From positions 303,895 through 367,894 of the forward strand of contig NZ_RJPS01000001.1 of assembly GCF_003943505.1 (NCBI RefSeq): a DNA stretch of 64,000 nucleotides, written 5' to 3'. Below, in pieces: positions 7,929-17,570 of the stretch (its first letter is position 1; each line of letters starts with the position of its first letter). The translations under genes and the position numbers were made by a program. The notes beneath the pieces are model-generated. The model did no database searches. It saw only the letters and a list, made by a program, of their open reading frames with translations, and was not told where the DNA came from. The stretch comes from Streptococcus cristatus (GTDB taxonomy: Bacteria > Bacillota > Bacilli > Lactobacillales > Streptococcaceae).

Positions 7929-9074
7929 ATGACAACTCTTGTTAAACATAAACGTGTAAATTATTCAGAACTTTTTTATGATCTAGTTTTTGTTTTTGCG
8001 ATTTCAAAAGTAACTGCTTTAATTCACCATCTTCATAACGGTATTTTGACTTGGAATTCTTTCCTTGATTTTTTCATTGCTACTTTGGTTCTCATCGATT
8101 CCTGGATGATTCAAACCGATTATACCAATCGCTATGGAAAGAACTCTTTATTTAACATAGTAATCATGTTTATCAAAATGGGAATTTTACTCTTTATAGC
8201 CAATATGATTGGACCTGATTGGCAACAATATTTTCATTATGTCTGTTGGGCTATTGGTACATTAACCCTTACCTTATTTTTTCAATATTTGGTTGAGTTT
8301 TTTAAAAAATCAACCGATAATGTTCATAGGGAAAGTATCAAAGGTTTTCTATGGATAACAGGTCTACGAAGTTTAGAAATCTATCTAGCAGCTCTTCTTC
8401 CTATTTACATTGGAGTCTATATCTTATTTGCTAGTATTCTGCTAACATTTATTATGCCAAGTATCTTGCTTAATAAAGATAAGCATTACCAGGTAAATCT
8501 CCCCCATTTAATCGAGCGCATCTCCCTTCTTGTCATTATTATGTTTGGAGAGATGATTACGGAGCTATCTAACTTCTTTACAATCGAGAATTTCTCGATT
8601 TATTCGGTTCTTTATTTCATTATTATGATTTCTCTGTTCTTGTTTTATTTTGGTCAATTCGACCATGCTATTGATGAAAAATCTAATCAAAAGGGGCTAT
8701 TTCTAATTTACAGTCACTATCCTATTTTCATTGGGCTTATGATGATGACTGTATCAATGAGTTTTCTTCTGAATCCTGAAGCTAATCGTCTCTTTGCAAC
8801 CAGCTTCTCTTATATCGGATTTGGCCTCTTTCAAGCTGCTGTCCTAGTAAATGGGCCCCATAACAAACACTATCTTCGCTATTCGAAAAGTTACTACTGT
8901 GTCCAAGCGACACTCTATCTGGCTGCCTTGATTCTCTCTTTAATCTTTGCTTCTAATCCTATAATAGTAGTGAGTATAACAACCATTTTAGCTCTAGCTA
9001 TAGCCATTCATTTTATTTATTTTTATATGACACAGAATAAAAAATATTCCAAATCTAACTGGGGGTTCTTTTAA
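7929..9074 (+). CDS. ltrA: Low temperature requirement protein A (LtrA) family membrane protein
   Basis: 381 residues with about ten to twelve hydrophobic helices. The family signature is at the N-terminus: VNYSELFYDLVFVFAISKVTAL (residues 10-31), with conserved IERISLLVIIMFGEMI mid-protein. LtrA proteins were named for low-temperature growth in Listeria; the biochemical function is unknown. The start has AGAAAGG 9 nt upstream, and a TATAAT lies near 7890. It lies in the tRNA-Lys relic island between two attachment-like repeats and is AT-rich like its neighbours, consistent with transfer. Confidence 0.82.
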   Translation: MTTLVKHKRVNYSELFYDLVFVFAISKVTALIHHLHNGILTWNSFLDFFIATLVLIDSWMIQTDYTNRYGKNSLFNIVIMFIKMGILLFIANMIGPDWQQYFHYVCWAIGTLTLTLFFQYLVEFFKKSTDNVHRESIKGFLWITGLRSLEIYLAALLPIYIGVYILFASILLTFIMPSILLNKDKHYQVNLPHLIERISLLVIIMFGEMITELSNFFTIENFSIYSVLYFIIMISLFLFYFGQFDHAIDEKSNQKGLFLIYSHYPIFIGLMMMTVSMSFLLNPEANRLFATSFSYIGFGLFQAAVLVNGPHNKHYLRYSKSYYCVQATLYLAALILSLIFASNPIIVVSITTILALAIAIHFIYFYMTQNKKYSKSNWGFF

Positions 9075-9087
9075 TGAGTTTATAACA

Positions 9088-9116
9088 TAAAAAAGCTTTG
9101 GGAACCAAGGCTTTAT
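9088..9116 (+). terminator. ltrA terminator (imperfect)
   Basis: AAAGCTTTGG-gaa-CCAAGGCTTTA hairpin 15 bp after the stop, related to the AAGCCTTGG hairpins that follow each attachment-like site. Confidence 0.55.
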
Positions 9117-9118
9117 AT

Positions 9119-9193
9119 GATATCAATCACCGACCACGAAAATGTTTAGCTTACAGAACTGCTAGTGAAGCTCTAGAGGATGAGTTCGAGTAA
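9119..9193 (+). mobile_element. IS30-family transposase, C-terminal fragment
   Basis: Frame DINHRPRKCLAYRTASEALEDEFE then TAA. INxRPRK-x-L-x-Y-x-T is the C-terminal signature of IS30-type DDE transposases. The bases after the stop (ATGTTGCACTTATTCTTGCA) resemble IS30/IS1239-type ends. No upstream part of the transposase is present, so this is a short relic. The stretch 9182-9250 also folds into a long hairpin with GAGTTCG/CGAACTC and AGTAAATG/CATTTACT arms. Confidence 0.65.
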
Positions 9194-9262
9194 ATGTTGC
9201 ACTTATTCTTGCAATTTATCATTTACTTGATGCACGAACTCGATATTTTTTTCGTTAATTTG

Positions 9263-9438
9263 TTTTTGCCCCACTTTTGCCCCATTTTTAAATCCTGACA
9301 TTGAAAATACCTAAAAGTATTTCCCTAAAATCAGCTATATTTCAACATTTTTGTTTATTTTCAATATGAAAAGTTCTTACAAATTCATGCAGGGGGCATA
9401 GAAAGTATGACTAAAAAGCCTTGGAATCCAAGGCTTTT
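9263..9438 (+). repeat. Direct repeat with tRNA-Lys 3' end (attachment-site relic, outer copy)
   Basis: Second copy of the 7575-7733 repeat. The tRNA-Lys terminus is at 9388-9398 (TGCAGGGGGCA), followed by TAGAAAGTATGACTA, which matches the bases after the first tRNA-Lys (3048-3062), and then an AAGCCTTGG terminator hairpin (9414-9441). It likely marks the right junction of the outermost former element. Confidence 0.7.
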
Positions 9439-9476
9439 TCATTATTTTACAAATTTTTGTCTCATTATCCGTACAA

Positions 9477-9529
9477 TAAAAAGACTTCAAACTATTGTTT
9501 TGAATCAATAGTTTGAAGTCTTTTTTACT
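9477..9529. terminator. groESL terminator (bidirectional)
   Basis: Near-perfect 20-bp stem AAAGACTTCAAACTATTG with its complement around a short loop and a T run in both directions, between ltrA and the 3' end of groEL. Confidence 0.85.
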
Positions 9530-9568
9530 TTATTGATTTCAGAAAAGTTGTACTTTCTCTGATGTGTC

Positions 9569-11206
<1,638 letters not shown>

Positions 11207-11214
11207 TTAGATTT

Positions 11215-11496
11215 TTACTCCACAATTGCAAGAATGCTTGCTTCCCCAACAACCAAGAATTTCTCATCTTGATCTTTGACTTCAATGCCAGCATGGCTTT
11301 CAACTAAAACCTTATCACCTGGCTTGACACTTGGTGCAACCAACTCTCCGTTCAACGTACGGATTCCTTGGCCAACTGCGATGACTTTCGCTTCTTTTGT
11401 CGCGTCTTGCCCTGCACCAGCAATGACAAAGCCACCAACTTTCTGTTCTTTTTCTTCTACTTTTAAGACCACACGGTCACCTAATGGTTTTAACAT
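11215..11496 (-). CDS. groES: Co-chaperonin GroES (10 kDa)
   Basis: 93 residues starting [24 protein letters not shown], with the mobile-loop region and [15 protein letters not shown]. The ATG at 11496 has GGAGG 6 nt upstream; a longer frame to 11526 would run into the CIRCE operator and is not used. Caps GroEL. First gene of groESL. Confidence 0.97.
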   Translation of the reverse strand: MLKPLGDRVVLKVEEKEQKVGGFVIAGAGQDATKEAKVIAVGQGIRTLNGELVAPSVKPGDKVLVESHAGIEVKDQDEKFLVVGEASILAIVE

Positions 11497-11519
11497 CTTT
11501 TTCCTCCAAAGATTGAATT

Positions 11520-11546
11520 TTAGCACTCTATGAAACCGAGTGCTAA
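11520..11546 (-). promoter_or_regulatory. CIRCE operator (HrcA binding site)
   Basis: Perfect TTAGCACTC-N9-GAGTGCTAA inverted repeat located between the promoter and the groES ribosome binding site. This is the established target of the HrcA heat-shock repressor. Confidence 0.97.
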
Positions 11547-11558
11547 TCTATAGTTATT

Positions 11559-11586
11559 ATTTTATCACTTGGTCAGAAATAGTCAA
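11559..11586 (-). promoter_or_regulatory. groESL promoter
   Basis: On the reverse strand TTGACT (11581-11586), 16-bp spacer, TAAAAT (11559-11564), 12 bp before CIRCE. Confidence 0.75.
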
Positions 11587-11587
11587 G

Positions 11588-11618
11588 AAAAAACTTTGCC
11601 GAATGACAAAGTTTTTTG
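11588..11618. terminator. Bidirectional hairpin upstream of groESL
   Basis: AAAACTTTG-ccgaatga-CAAAGTTTT with flanking A/T runs, separating groESL from the small reverse-strand frame at 11639-11821. Confidence 0.65.
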
Positions 11619-11638
11619 GGGAAAGTTAATTGGAAACA

Positions 11639-11821
11639 TTATTGAGCTAACTTCAGTTTCTCTTCAAAATCATCAATAACCTTTTGCAGATTTAGTCTAC
11701 CCTTGTAGATGCCATAGCCAAAGACCAGCATGACAAGAATTCCCAAGATAGCTAAGATGACTCCTACGATGAACAGAAGCAGATTGGTTCGATGAAAGAG
11801 ATAGATCAGGACAAAATTGAT
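11639..11821 (-). CDS. Small membrane protein-like frame lacking a normal start codon
   Basis: Reverse-strand frame of about 60 codons reading INFVLIYLFHRTNLLLFIVG then VILAILGILVMLVFGYGIYKGRLNLQKVIDDFEEKLKLAQ. That is two hydrophobic helices followed by an amphipathic, charged tail, so it looks like real protein. The only codon at the expected distance from GAAAGGAAG is ATC, and there is an in-frame TGA just upstream; no ATG/GTG/TTG precedes the first helix. It follows the ABC exporter terminator. Either an ATC-started small protein or a gene whose start was lost. Confidence 0.4.
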   Translation of the reverse strand: MNFVLIYLFHRTNLLLFIVGVILAILGILVMLVFGYGIYKGRLNLQKVIDDFEEKLKLAQ

Positions 11822-11832
11822 TACTTCCTTTC

Positions 11833-11873
11833 AAAAAACGAAGGTATCCTCATGGAATACCTCCGTTTCTGTA
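11833..11873 (-). terminator. Terminator of the ABC exporter operon
   Basis: Reverse-strand stem AAACGGAGGTATTCC / GGATACCTTCGTTT with a 4-nt loop and TTTTTT tail, directly after the stop of the second ABC gene. Confidence 0.85.
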
Positions 11874-11878
11874 TATAT

Positions 11879-13657
11879 TTATTCAAATACAAATTGATTG
11901 TGGTAGAGCTCAGAATAGAAGCCGCCCAGTTGCAACAGCTCCCGATGGTTGCCTCTTTCAATGACTTCCCCGTCTTTTAAGACAATGATTTGGTCCGCAT
12001 TTAATATGGTCTTTAGACGGTGAGCGATGACAAAGCTTGTCCGTCCTGCCACAATGGCCTCCATCGCGCTCTGAATCTTGCTCTCTGTTACCGTATCAAC
12101 GTTGGAGGTGGCCTCATCCAAGATCAGCACTTGAGGATCGGTCAAAAGGGTTCGAGCGATCGAAATCAATTGCTTTTGACCTGTTGAAAAGATGTTTTGA
12201 TCATCATCTACGATTGTGTCGTATTTATCAGGCAAGCTTTCAATATACTCGTGAATATGGGTAGCACGCGCAGCAATTTCAACCATCTCCTGACTGGCAT
12301 CCGACACTCCAAATCGGATATTGTCTCGAATGGTTCCGCTGAACAAGACAGAATCTTGCAAAACAATACCTACATGACTGCGCAAGCTATCCAAGTCATA
12401 GTCTCGGATATCACGTCCGTCAAATTCGATACTGCCCTTATCCACATCGTAAAAACGATTGATCAGGTTCATGATGGTCGTCTTCCCTGATCCTGTCGGT
12501 CCTACAACGGCAATCATCTTGCCTTTTGGCGCTGAGATGGAAACATCCTTCAAAATCGGCTTACCTTCGACATAAGAGAAATCCACATGCTTTATCTCGA
12601 CGCCTTCTCTCAGCTCGGTAAAGGCTGGTGCATTCTGCGGACGCACTTCCTCAGGCGCATCAAACATTTCCTGAATCCGATCCGCACCAGTGAAAGCCAG
12701 CTGCAGACTTCCCCAGCTTGCCGCAACCTGAATGATAGGCTGATAGTACTGCTGAGAAAACTGTGTAAAGGTTGAAATCAGACCAATGGCTACTGAGGTC
12801 TTCACATTAGGATCATTGAGCATAATGGCTGAACCCACAAAAATTACGATAGCCGTATTGATCAGGCTCATTCCGTTCATGACAGGAAAGAGCAAACCAG
12901 AAAAAGCGCGTCCTTTAAAGGTTGCTGACCGAACCTTATCATTTTGTTGGACAAAGCCCTTGATGACTTCTTCTTGCATTCCCTGCACAATAACTGCCTT
13001 CTGGCCGGAAATCGTCTCGTCCATATAGGCATTGAGCTGACCAACTTCTTTTTGCTGCAAATCCGTGTACTTGCGAGCCAGCTTGACGATGGACACCAAG
13101 ACAATAATGGCTACTGGCGTACTGGCAATCGTCACCCAAGCCAAGGTCGCATGCCGCATAAACATGATGATAATCAGGCCGATGTAGAGAGCGATATTGC
13201 TCATCACTTGGACTAGACTCTCGTTGAAAGCCTGCAAGATATTATCTAAATCGCTGGTAAAACGCGACAAGATATCCCCGTCTTGATGGCGGTCAAAGAA
13301 GGAAACGGTCAAGCGAGCTAATTTCCCAAAGAGCCCCTTGCGCATTTCATTGGTTGAGTAGGAAATAATCCGACTCATCAGCAGCATGTAAATTAAGCTC
13401 GATAGCGAAAGGAAGATGAAAGCCAGCGCTAAATTCCACATGATTCCTTGGAAAGCGGCAAAGGCTGAAACATCACCTGAATCAAGCTTGCCACTCGCAA
13501 AAGCACTGCCCAACTCCACTAGCTCACTGATGGCGAGACCAGTAAAAATCGGAAAGAGAACCTGTAAAACCGTCGAGATGATAATCATAATCATGACGAC
13601 CAAAAAGGCCAGTTTATACTGCTTGAAATATTGCCAGAAAAATTTTGCTGTCTTCAT
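11879..13657 (-). CDS. ABC exporter half-transporter, catalytically competent subunit
   Basis: 592 residues: about six transmembrane helices (residues 1-310), then an ATPase domain. It has Walker A GPTGSGKTT, a consensus Walker B with catalytic Glu (VLILDEATSNVD) and the switch His (IAHRL), but a degenerate signature FSTGQ instead of LSGGQ. It pairs with the next gene upstream, which has the opposite defects, as in LmrCD, EfrAB and PatAB-type heterodimeric multidrug exporters. The ATG at 13657 has AGGAGG 6 nt upstream; the longer frame to 13744 overlaps the upstream gene and is rejected. The gap to the partner gene is 1 bp. Confidence 0.93.
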   Translation of the reverse strand: MKTAKFFWQYFKQYKLAFLVVMIMIIISTVLQVLFPIFTGLAISELVELGSAFASGKLDSGDVSAFAAFQGIMWNLALAFIFLSLSSLIYMLLMSRIISYSTNEMRKGLFGKLARLTVSFFDRHQDGDILSRFTSDLDNILQAFNESLVQVMSNIALYIGLIIIMFMRHATLAWVTIASTPVAIIVLVSIVKLARKYTDLQQKEVGQLNAYMDETISGQKAVIVQGMQEEVIKGFVQQNDKVRSATFKGRAFSGLLFPVMNGMSLINTAIVIFVGSAIMLNDPNVKTSVAIGLISTFTQFSQQYYQPIIQVAASWGSLQLAFTGADRIQEMFDAPEEVRPQNAPAFTELREGVEIKHVDFSYVEGKPILKDVSISAPKGKMIAVVGPTGSGKTTIMNLINRFYDVDKGSIEFDGRDIRDYDLDSLRSHVGIVLQDSVLFSGTIRDNIRFGVSDASQEMVEIAARATHIHEYIESLPDKYDTIVDDDQNIFSTGQKQLISIARTLLTDPQVLILDEATSNVDTVTESKIQSAMEAIVAGRTSFVIAHRLKTILNADQIIVLKDGEVIERGNHRELLQLGGFYSELYHNQFVFE

Positions 13658-13658
13658 C

Positions 13659-15365
13659 TTAGTCCTCCTTTCCTTTTTGTGTCTCATAAATTTCTCGGTA
13701 GACATCATTTGTAGCGACCAAGTCTGCGTGCCTACCTTGCCCAATCAAGCGTCCTTGATCTAGCACCAAAATCTTGTCCGCATGAACCACGGAGCTAATC
13801 TTCTGAGCAATAATGATGGTTGTGGTTCCCTTCAAATCCTTGTTCAGAGCTTCCTGAACCAATTTCTCCGACTTGGCATCCAGAGCTGAAGTCGAGTCAT
13901 CTAGGATAAGAATATTAGGGTTACTGACGACACCCCGTGCGATGGACATTCTTTGCTTTTGTCCGCCAGAGAAATTATTTCCCCGTTCTTCGACTTGGCT
14001 GTTGTAGGTATCTTCCATGCGATTGATAAACTCGCTCGCCTGAGCAATGCGCGCCGCCTGTTCTAATTCTGGCAGGCTAGCATTTTGCTTTCCTTGACGC
14101 AGATTGTCCGCAATCGTCCCCTTAAATAAAATAGCTTTTTGCAGAACGATGGAGACATTTTTTCTCAGCGAAGCTTCACTAATGTCTCGCAAATCCTTGC
14201 CACCAATCTTGATAGAACCTTCCTGAGGATCAAAAAGGCGCGGAATGAGCTGAGCCAGAGTTGATTTCCCTGCTCCCGTCGCTCCGACAACACCAATCAT
14301 CTCTCCTGGTTTGACTTCAAAGCTAATATCCTTGAGCATGGGCTCTGTATCTGTCGGATAGGTAAAGGTCACATGGTCAAAGACCAGACTACCTTCTAAA
14401 TCTTCTTCAGCTTCATTCTTGAAGGTCATCGCTGGCTCTGTATCCAAGACCTCCTTGATCCGCCGAATCGACACCATGGCACGCGTAACGGTATTGCCCA
14501 GAAAGCCAACCATGATGATGGTAAACATGATTTGATTCAAGTAAGAAATGAAAGAGACAATCGAGCTAACCAAGCCTGGATCCATCTGTATCATGCTAGA
14601 CAAGAGCCACATAGTCAGATAGACAGCCCCGTAGCCGACGATCATCATCATCGGTTGAACGATCGAAAAGGCATAGCCAATAAAGAGATTTTGCTCTAGA
14701 AGTTCATCTGAAACTTGCGTAAATTTCTGATACTGCTCTCTCTCTTGCACGAAAGATTTGACGACACGGACGCCACGCAGATTTTCTTTGGCAATCGAAT
14801 TGATCTTTTCTAAGAGAACTTGGAATTTGGCAAAGCGTGGACCCATCAGGCCCATCATCACTCCTGTCAAAAAGAAGACCAAAAAGACCATCAGGACAAT
14901 GACCCACCACAAGGAAGGAATGGTCACCACCGCCAAAATAAAGGAACCTAAAAATAAAATAGGCAGGCGGAATAAAATCTGAAACATCATCATGACCAAA
15001 TTTTGCACTTGGTTGATGTCATTGGTCATTCGGACGACGAGATTCCCCGCATTGAACTGTTCAATATTGGCATAAGAGAAGGTCTGGATTTTCCGAAAGG
15101 TTTTTTCACGTAAATCTGACGACACACCTTGCGCAATATAGGCTGCTAGGGTCACATTTGCCCCGCCAGCAAGTAAGCCGACTAGACCAAAGCCCAGCAA
15201 CCAAGCCCCTAAACGATAGATTTCTTGCCGATTTCCTGCCAAAAGAGCATTCAAGACATCTTTTAAATACAGGGGCTGCAACAGCGAGCTAGCCAGCATC
15301 AGCGATGTCATAAGAAGAGATAAAAAGATAAATAATTTATAGGCTGATAAAGCTTTTCTGAACAT
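13659..15365 (-). CDS. ABC exporter half-transporter, degenerate-site subunit
   Basis: 568 residues with six membrane helices and an ATPase domain. Walker A is GATGAGKST and the signature is the good FSGGQKQR. The catalytic Glu after Walker B is Asp (ILILDDSTSALD) and the switch His is Gln (IIAQKIS). So the single consensus ATP site of the dimer is made from this signature plus the partner's Walker motifs. Likely exports drugs or peptides/lipids; the substrate cannot be told. It has its own promoter (TTGACA-16-TATAGT at 15433-15406) and a GAGGAGG ribosome site. Confidence 0.93.
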   Translation of the reverse strand: MFRKALSAYKLFIFLSLLMTSLMLASSLLQPLYLKDVLNALLAGNRQEIYRLGAWLLGFGLVGLLAGGANVTLAAYIAQGVSSDLREKTFRKIQTFSYANIEQFNAGNLVVRMTNDINQVQNLVMMMFQILFRLPILFLGSFILAVVTIPSLWWVIVLMVFLVFFLTGVMMGLMGPRFAKFQVLLEKINSIAKENLRGVRVVKSFVQEREQYQKFTQVSDELLEQNLFIGYAFSIVQPMMMIVGYGAVYLTMWLLSSMIQMDPGLVSSIVSFISYLNQIMFTIIMVGFLGNTVTRAMVSIRRIKEVLDTEPAMTFKNEAEEDLEGSLVFDHVTFTYPTDTEPMLKDISFEVKPGEMIGVVGATGAGKSTLAQLIPRLFDPQEGSIKIGGKDLRDISEASLRKNVSIVLQKAILFKGTIADNLRQGKQNASLPELEQAARIAQASEFINRMEDTYNSQVEERGNNFSGGQKQRMSIARGVVSNPNILILDDSTSALDAKSEKLVQEALNKDLKGTTTIIIAQKISSVVHADKILVLDQGRLIGQGRHADLVATNDVYREIYETQKGKED

Positions 15366-15405
15366 AATTCCTCCTCGTAGATTTTTAACTTTGTTTAGCT
15401 TCCTT

Positions 15406-15433
15406 ACTATATCATAGATAAAAACAATGTCAA
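15406..15433 (-). promoter_or_regulatory. Promoter of the ABC exporter operon
   Basis: Reverse strand TTGACA (15428-15433), 16-bp spacer, TATAGT (15406-15411), about 40 bp before the start codon. Confidence 0.75.
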
Positions 15434-15522
15434 GTAAGAAATTTCAGTTATTCTATGGTACAATATAATAAATAACTCTAAATTGATTGAGTCCTTTTAT
15501 AGGTCTTGTACAAGGAGAAAAG

Positions 15523-16539
15523 ATGGATAAACAACGAATTGCTGTGATTGGCCCCGGTTCTTGGGGAACGGCTCTATCGCAAGTCCTCAATGATAATGGC
15601 CACGAAGTCCGGATTTGGGGCAATATTGCAGAGCAGATTGACGAGATCAATAACCAGCATACAAACAAACGCTTTTTCAAAGATGTTGTTCTAAGCGAGG
15701 AAATCAAGGCTTATCACGACTTGAGCGATGCTCTAGAAAACGTAGATGCTGTGCTGTTTGTCGTACCGACCAAGGTGACTCGTCTGGTAGCCCAACAAGT
15801 TGCGCAAACCTTAGATCACAAGGTAAAAATCATGCATGCATCCAAGGGACTGGAACCTAACAGCCACCAACGGATTTCAACTATTCTGGAAGAGGAAATC
15901 CCTGCAGACTTGCGCAGCGAGATTGTCGTTGTTTCAGGTCCTAGCCACGCTGAAGAAACCATCGTTCGCGACATTACCCTGATTACCGCAGCATCTAAGG
16001 ATCTTGAAACTGCTAAATATGTGCAGGAACTCTTCAGCAACCACTATTTCCGCCTCTACACCAATACCGATGTCGTTGGAGTAGAGACAGCAGGTGCTCT
16101 GAAAAATATCATCGCAGTTGGAGCCGGAGCCCTCCACGGACTGGGCTATGGTGACAATGCCAAAGCTGCCATCATCACACGCGGTCTGGCTGAAATTACT
16201 CGACTTGGTGTCAAACTGGGAGCCAGCCCTCTGACTTACAGCGGTCTTTCTGGTGTCGGCGACTTGATTGTCACGGGAACTTCTGTCCACTCTCGCAACT
16301 GGCGGGCTGGCGATGCACTGGGTCGCGGCGAAAAACTGGCTGATATTGAAGCTAATATGGGCATGGTTATCGAAGGAATCTCTACAACCAAGGCAGCCTA
16401 CGAACTGGCTCAGGAGCTCGGTGTCTATATGCCTATCACTCAGGCCATCTACAAGGTTATCTATGACGGCCATGATATCAAAGATGCCATTCATGATATG
16501 ATGAGCAATGAATTCAAAGCTGAAAATGAGTGGTCTTAA
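15523..16539 (+). CDS. gpsA: Glycerol-3-phosphate dehydrogenase [NAD(P)+]
   Basis: 338 residues. Rossmann motif [10 protein letters not shown] (residues 8-17), the substrate-lysine region around [26 protein letters not shown] and GDLIVT are typical. Reduces dihydroxyacetone phosphate to sn-glycerol-3-phosphate for phospholipid and teichoic acid synthesis. ATG 15523 follows AAGGAG at 6 nt; the upstream extension is not used. It is followed 30 bp later by galU, the common streptococcal gpsA-galU pair. Confidence 0.97.
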   Translation: MDKQRIAVIGPGSWGTALSQVLNDNGHEVRIWGNIAEQIDEINNQHTNKRFFKDVVLSEEIKAYHDLSDALENVDAVLFVVPTKVTRLVAQQVAQTLDHKVKIMHASKGLEPNSHQRISTILEEEIPADLRSEIVVVSGPSHAEETIVRDITLITAASKDLETAKYVQELFSNHYFRLYTNTDVVGVETAGALKNIIAVGAGALHGLGYGDNAKAAIITRGLAEITRLGVKLGASPLTYSGLSGVGDLIVTGTSVHSRNWRAGDALGRGEKLADIEANMGMVIEGISTTKAAYELAQELGVYMPITQAIYKVIYDGHDIKDAIHDMMSNEFKAENEWS

Positions 16540-16569
16540 TTCATAGTATTTTTTATAAAGGAGAAATTT

Positions 16570-17472
16570 ATGTCAAAAGTCAGAAAAGCAGTCATCCCTG
16601 CAGCCGGTCTCGGAACCCGCTTCTTGCCAGCCACTAAGGCACTGGCCAAGGAAATGCTGCCGATCGTTGACAAACCAACTATTCAGTTTATCGTCGAAGA
16701 AGCTCTTAAATCTGGAATCAAAGACATTCTAGTTGTCACAGGGAAGTCAAAACGCTCCATCGAGGACCACTTTGACTCCAACTTTGAACTAGAATATAAC
16801 CTCAAGGAAAAGGGCAAGGACGACTTGCTCAAGTTGGTGGATGAGACCACTGGTATTGGCTTGCATTTCATCCGTCAGAGCCATCCGCGTGGGCTAGGAG
16901 ACGCTGTTTTACAAGCTAAAGCCTTCGTCGGAAATGAACCTTTTGTGGTCATGCTGGGGGATGATTTGATGGACATTACCAATGACAAAGCAGTGCCACT
17001 CACCAAACAACTCATGGATGACTATGCAGCAACCCACGCATCTACCATTGCAGTTATGCAAGTTCCTCACGAAGAAGTCTCTGCTTATGGCGTTATTGCC
17101 CCTCAAGGTGAAGGCGTCAACGGCCTCTACAGCGTTGAAAAGTTTGTTGAAAAACCAGCACCAGAAGATGCACCAAGTGATTTGGCCATTATCGGACGCT
17201 ACCTGCTAACGCCAGAAATTTTTGAAATCTTGGAGAAACAAACTCCTGGTGCGGGCAATGAAATTCAACTGACTGATGCTATCGATACCCTCAACAAGAC
17301 TCAGCGCGTTTTTGCCCGTGAATTCAAAGGCGACCGCTATGATGTCGGCGACAAATTTGGCTTCATGAAAACTTCTATCGATTATGCCCTCAAACACCCT
17401 CAAGTTAAGGATGATTTGAAGCAATACATTATCGATTTGGGTAAAAAATTAGATAAGAAAACGAAAAAATAA
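16570..17472 (+). CDS. galU: UTP-glucose-1-phosphate uridylyltransferase
   Basis: 300 residues. The nucleotide-binding [20 protein letters not shown] at the N-terminus, GDDLMDI (metal-binding region) and VEKPAPE are diagnostic. Makes UDP-glucose for polysaccharide, glycolipid and teichoic acid synthesis. Second gene of the gpsA-galU operon, with AAAGGAG 6 nt before its ATG, and followed by a hairpin terminator. Confidence 0.97.
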   Translation: MSKVRKAVIPAAGLGTRFLPATKALAKEMLPIVDKPTIQFIVEEALKSGIKDILVVTGKSKRSIEDHFDSNFELEYNLKEKGKDDLLKLVDETTGIGLHFIRQSHPRGLGDAVLQAKAFVGNEPFVVMLGDDLMDITNDKAVPLTKQLMDDYAATHASTIAVMQVPHEEVSAYGVIAPQGEGVNGLYSVEKFVEKPAPEDAPSDLAIIGRYLLTPEIFEILEKQTPGAGNEIQLTDAIDTLNKTQRVFAREFKGDRYDVGDKFGFMKTSIDYALKHPQVKDDLKQYIIDLGKKLDKKTKK

Positions 17473-17527
17473 TAGAAATGCACAAGCAATAGATTAGCTG
17501 ATGCATCAGCTTTTAACACTATACAGA

Positions 17528-17557
17528 AAAACACCTAGTAAATCTAGGTGTTTTCTT
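17528..17557. terminator. Terminator between galU and the dipeptidase gene
   Basis: AACACCTAG-taaat-CTAGGTGTT with a T-rich tail; usable by both converging genes. Confidence 0.8.
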
Positions 17558-17570
17558 ATAAGTTATTCAC

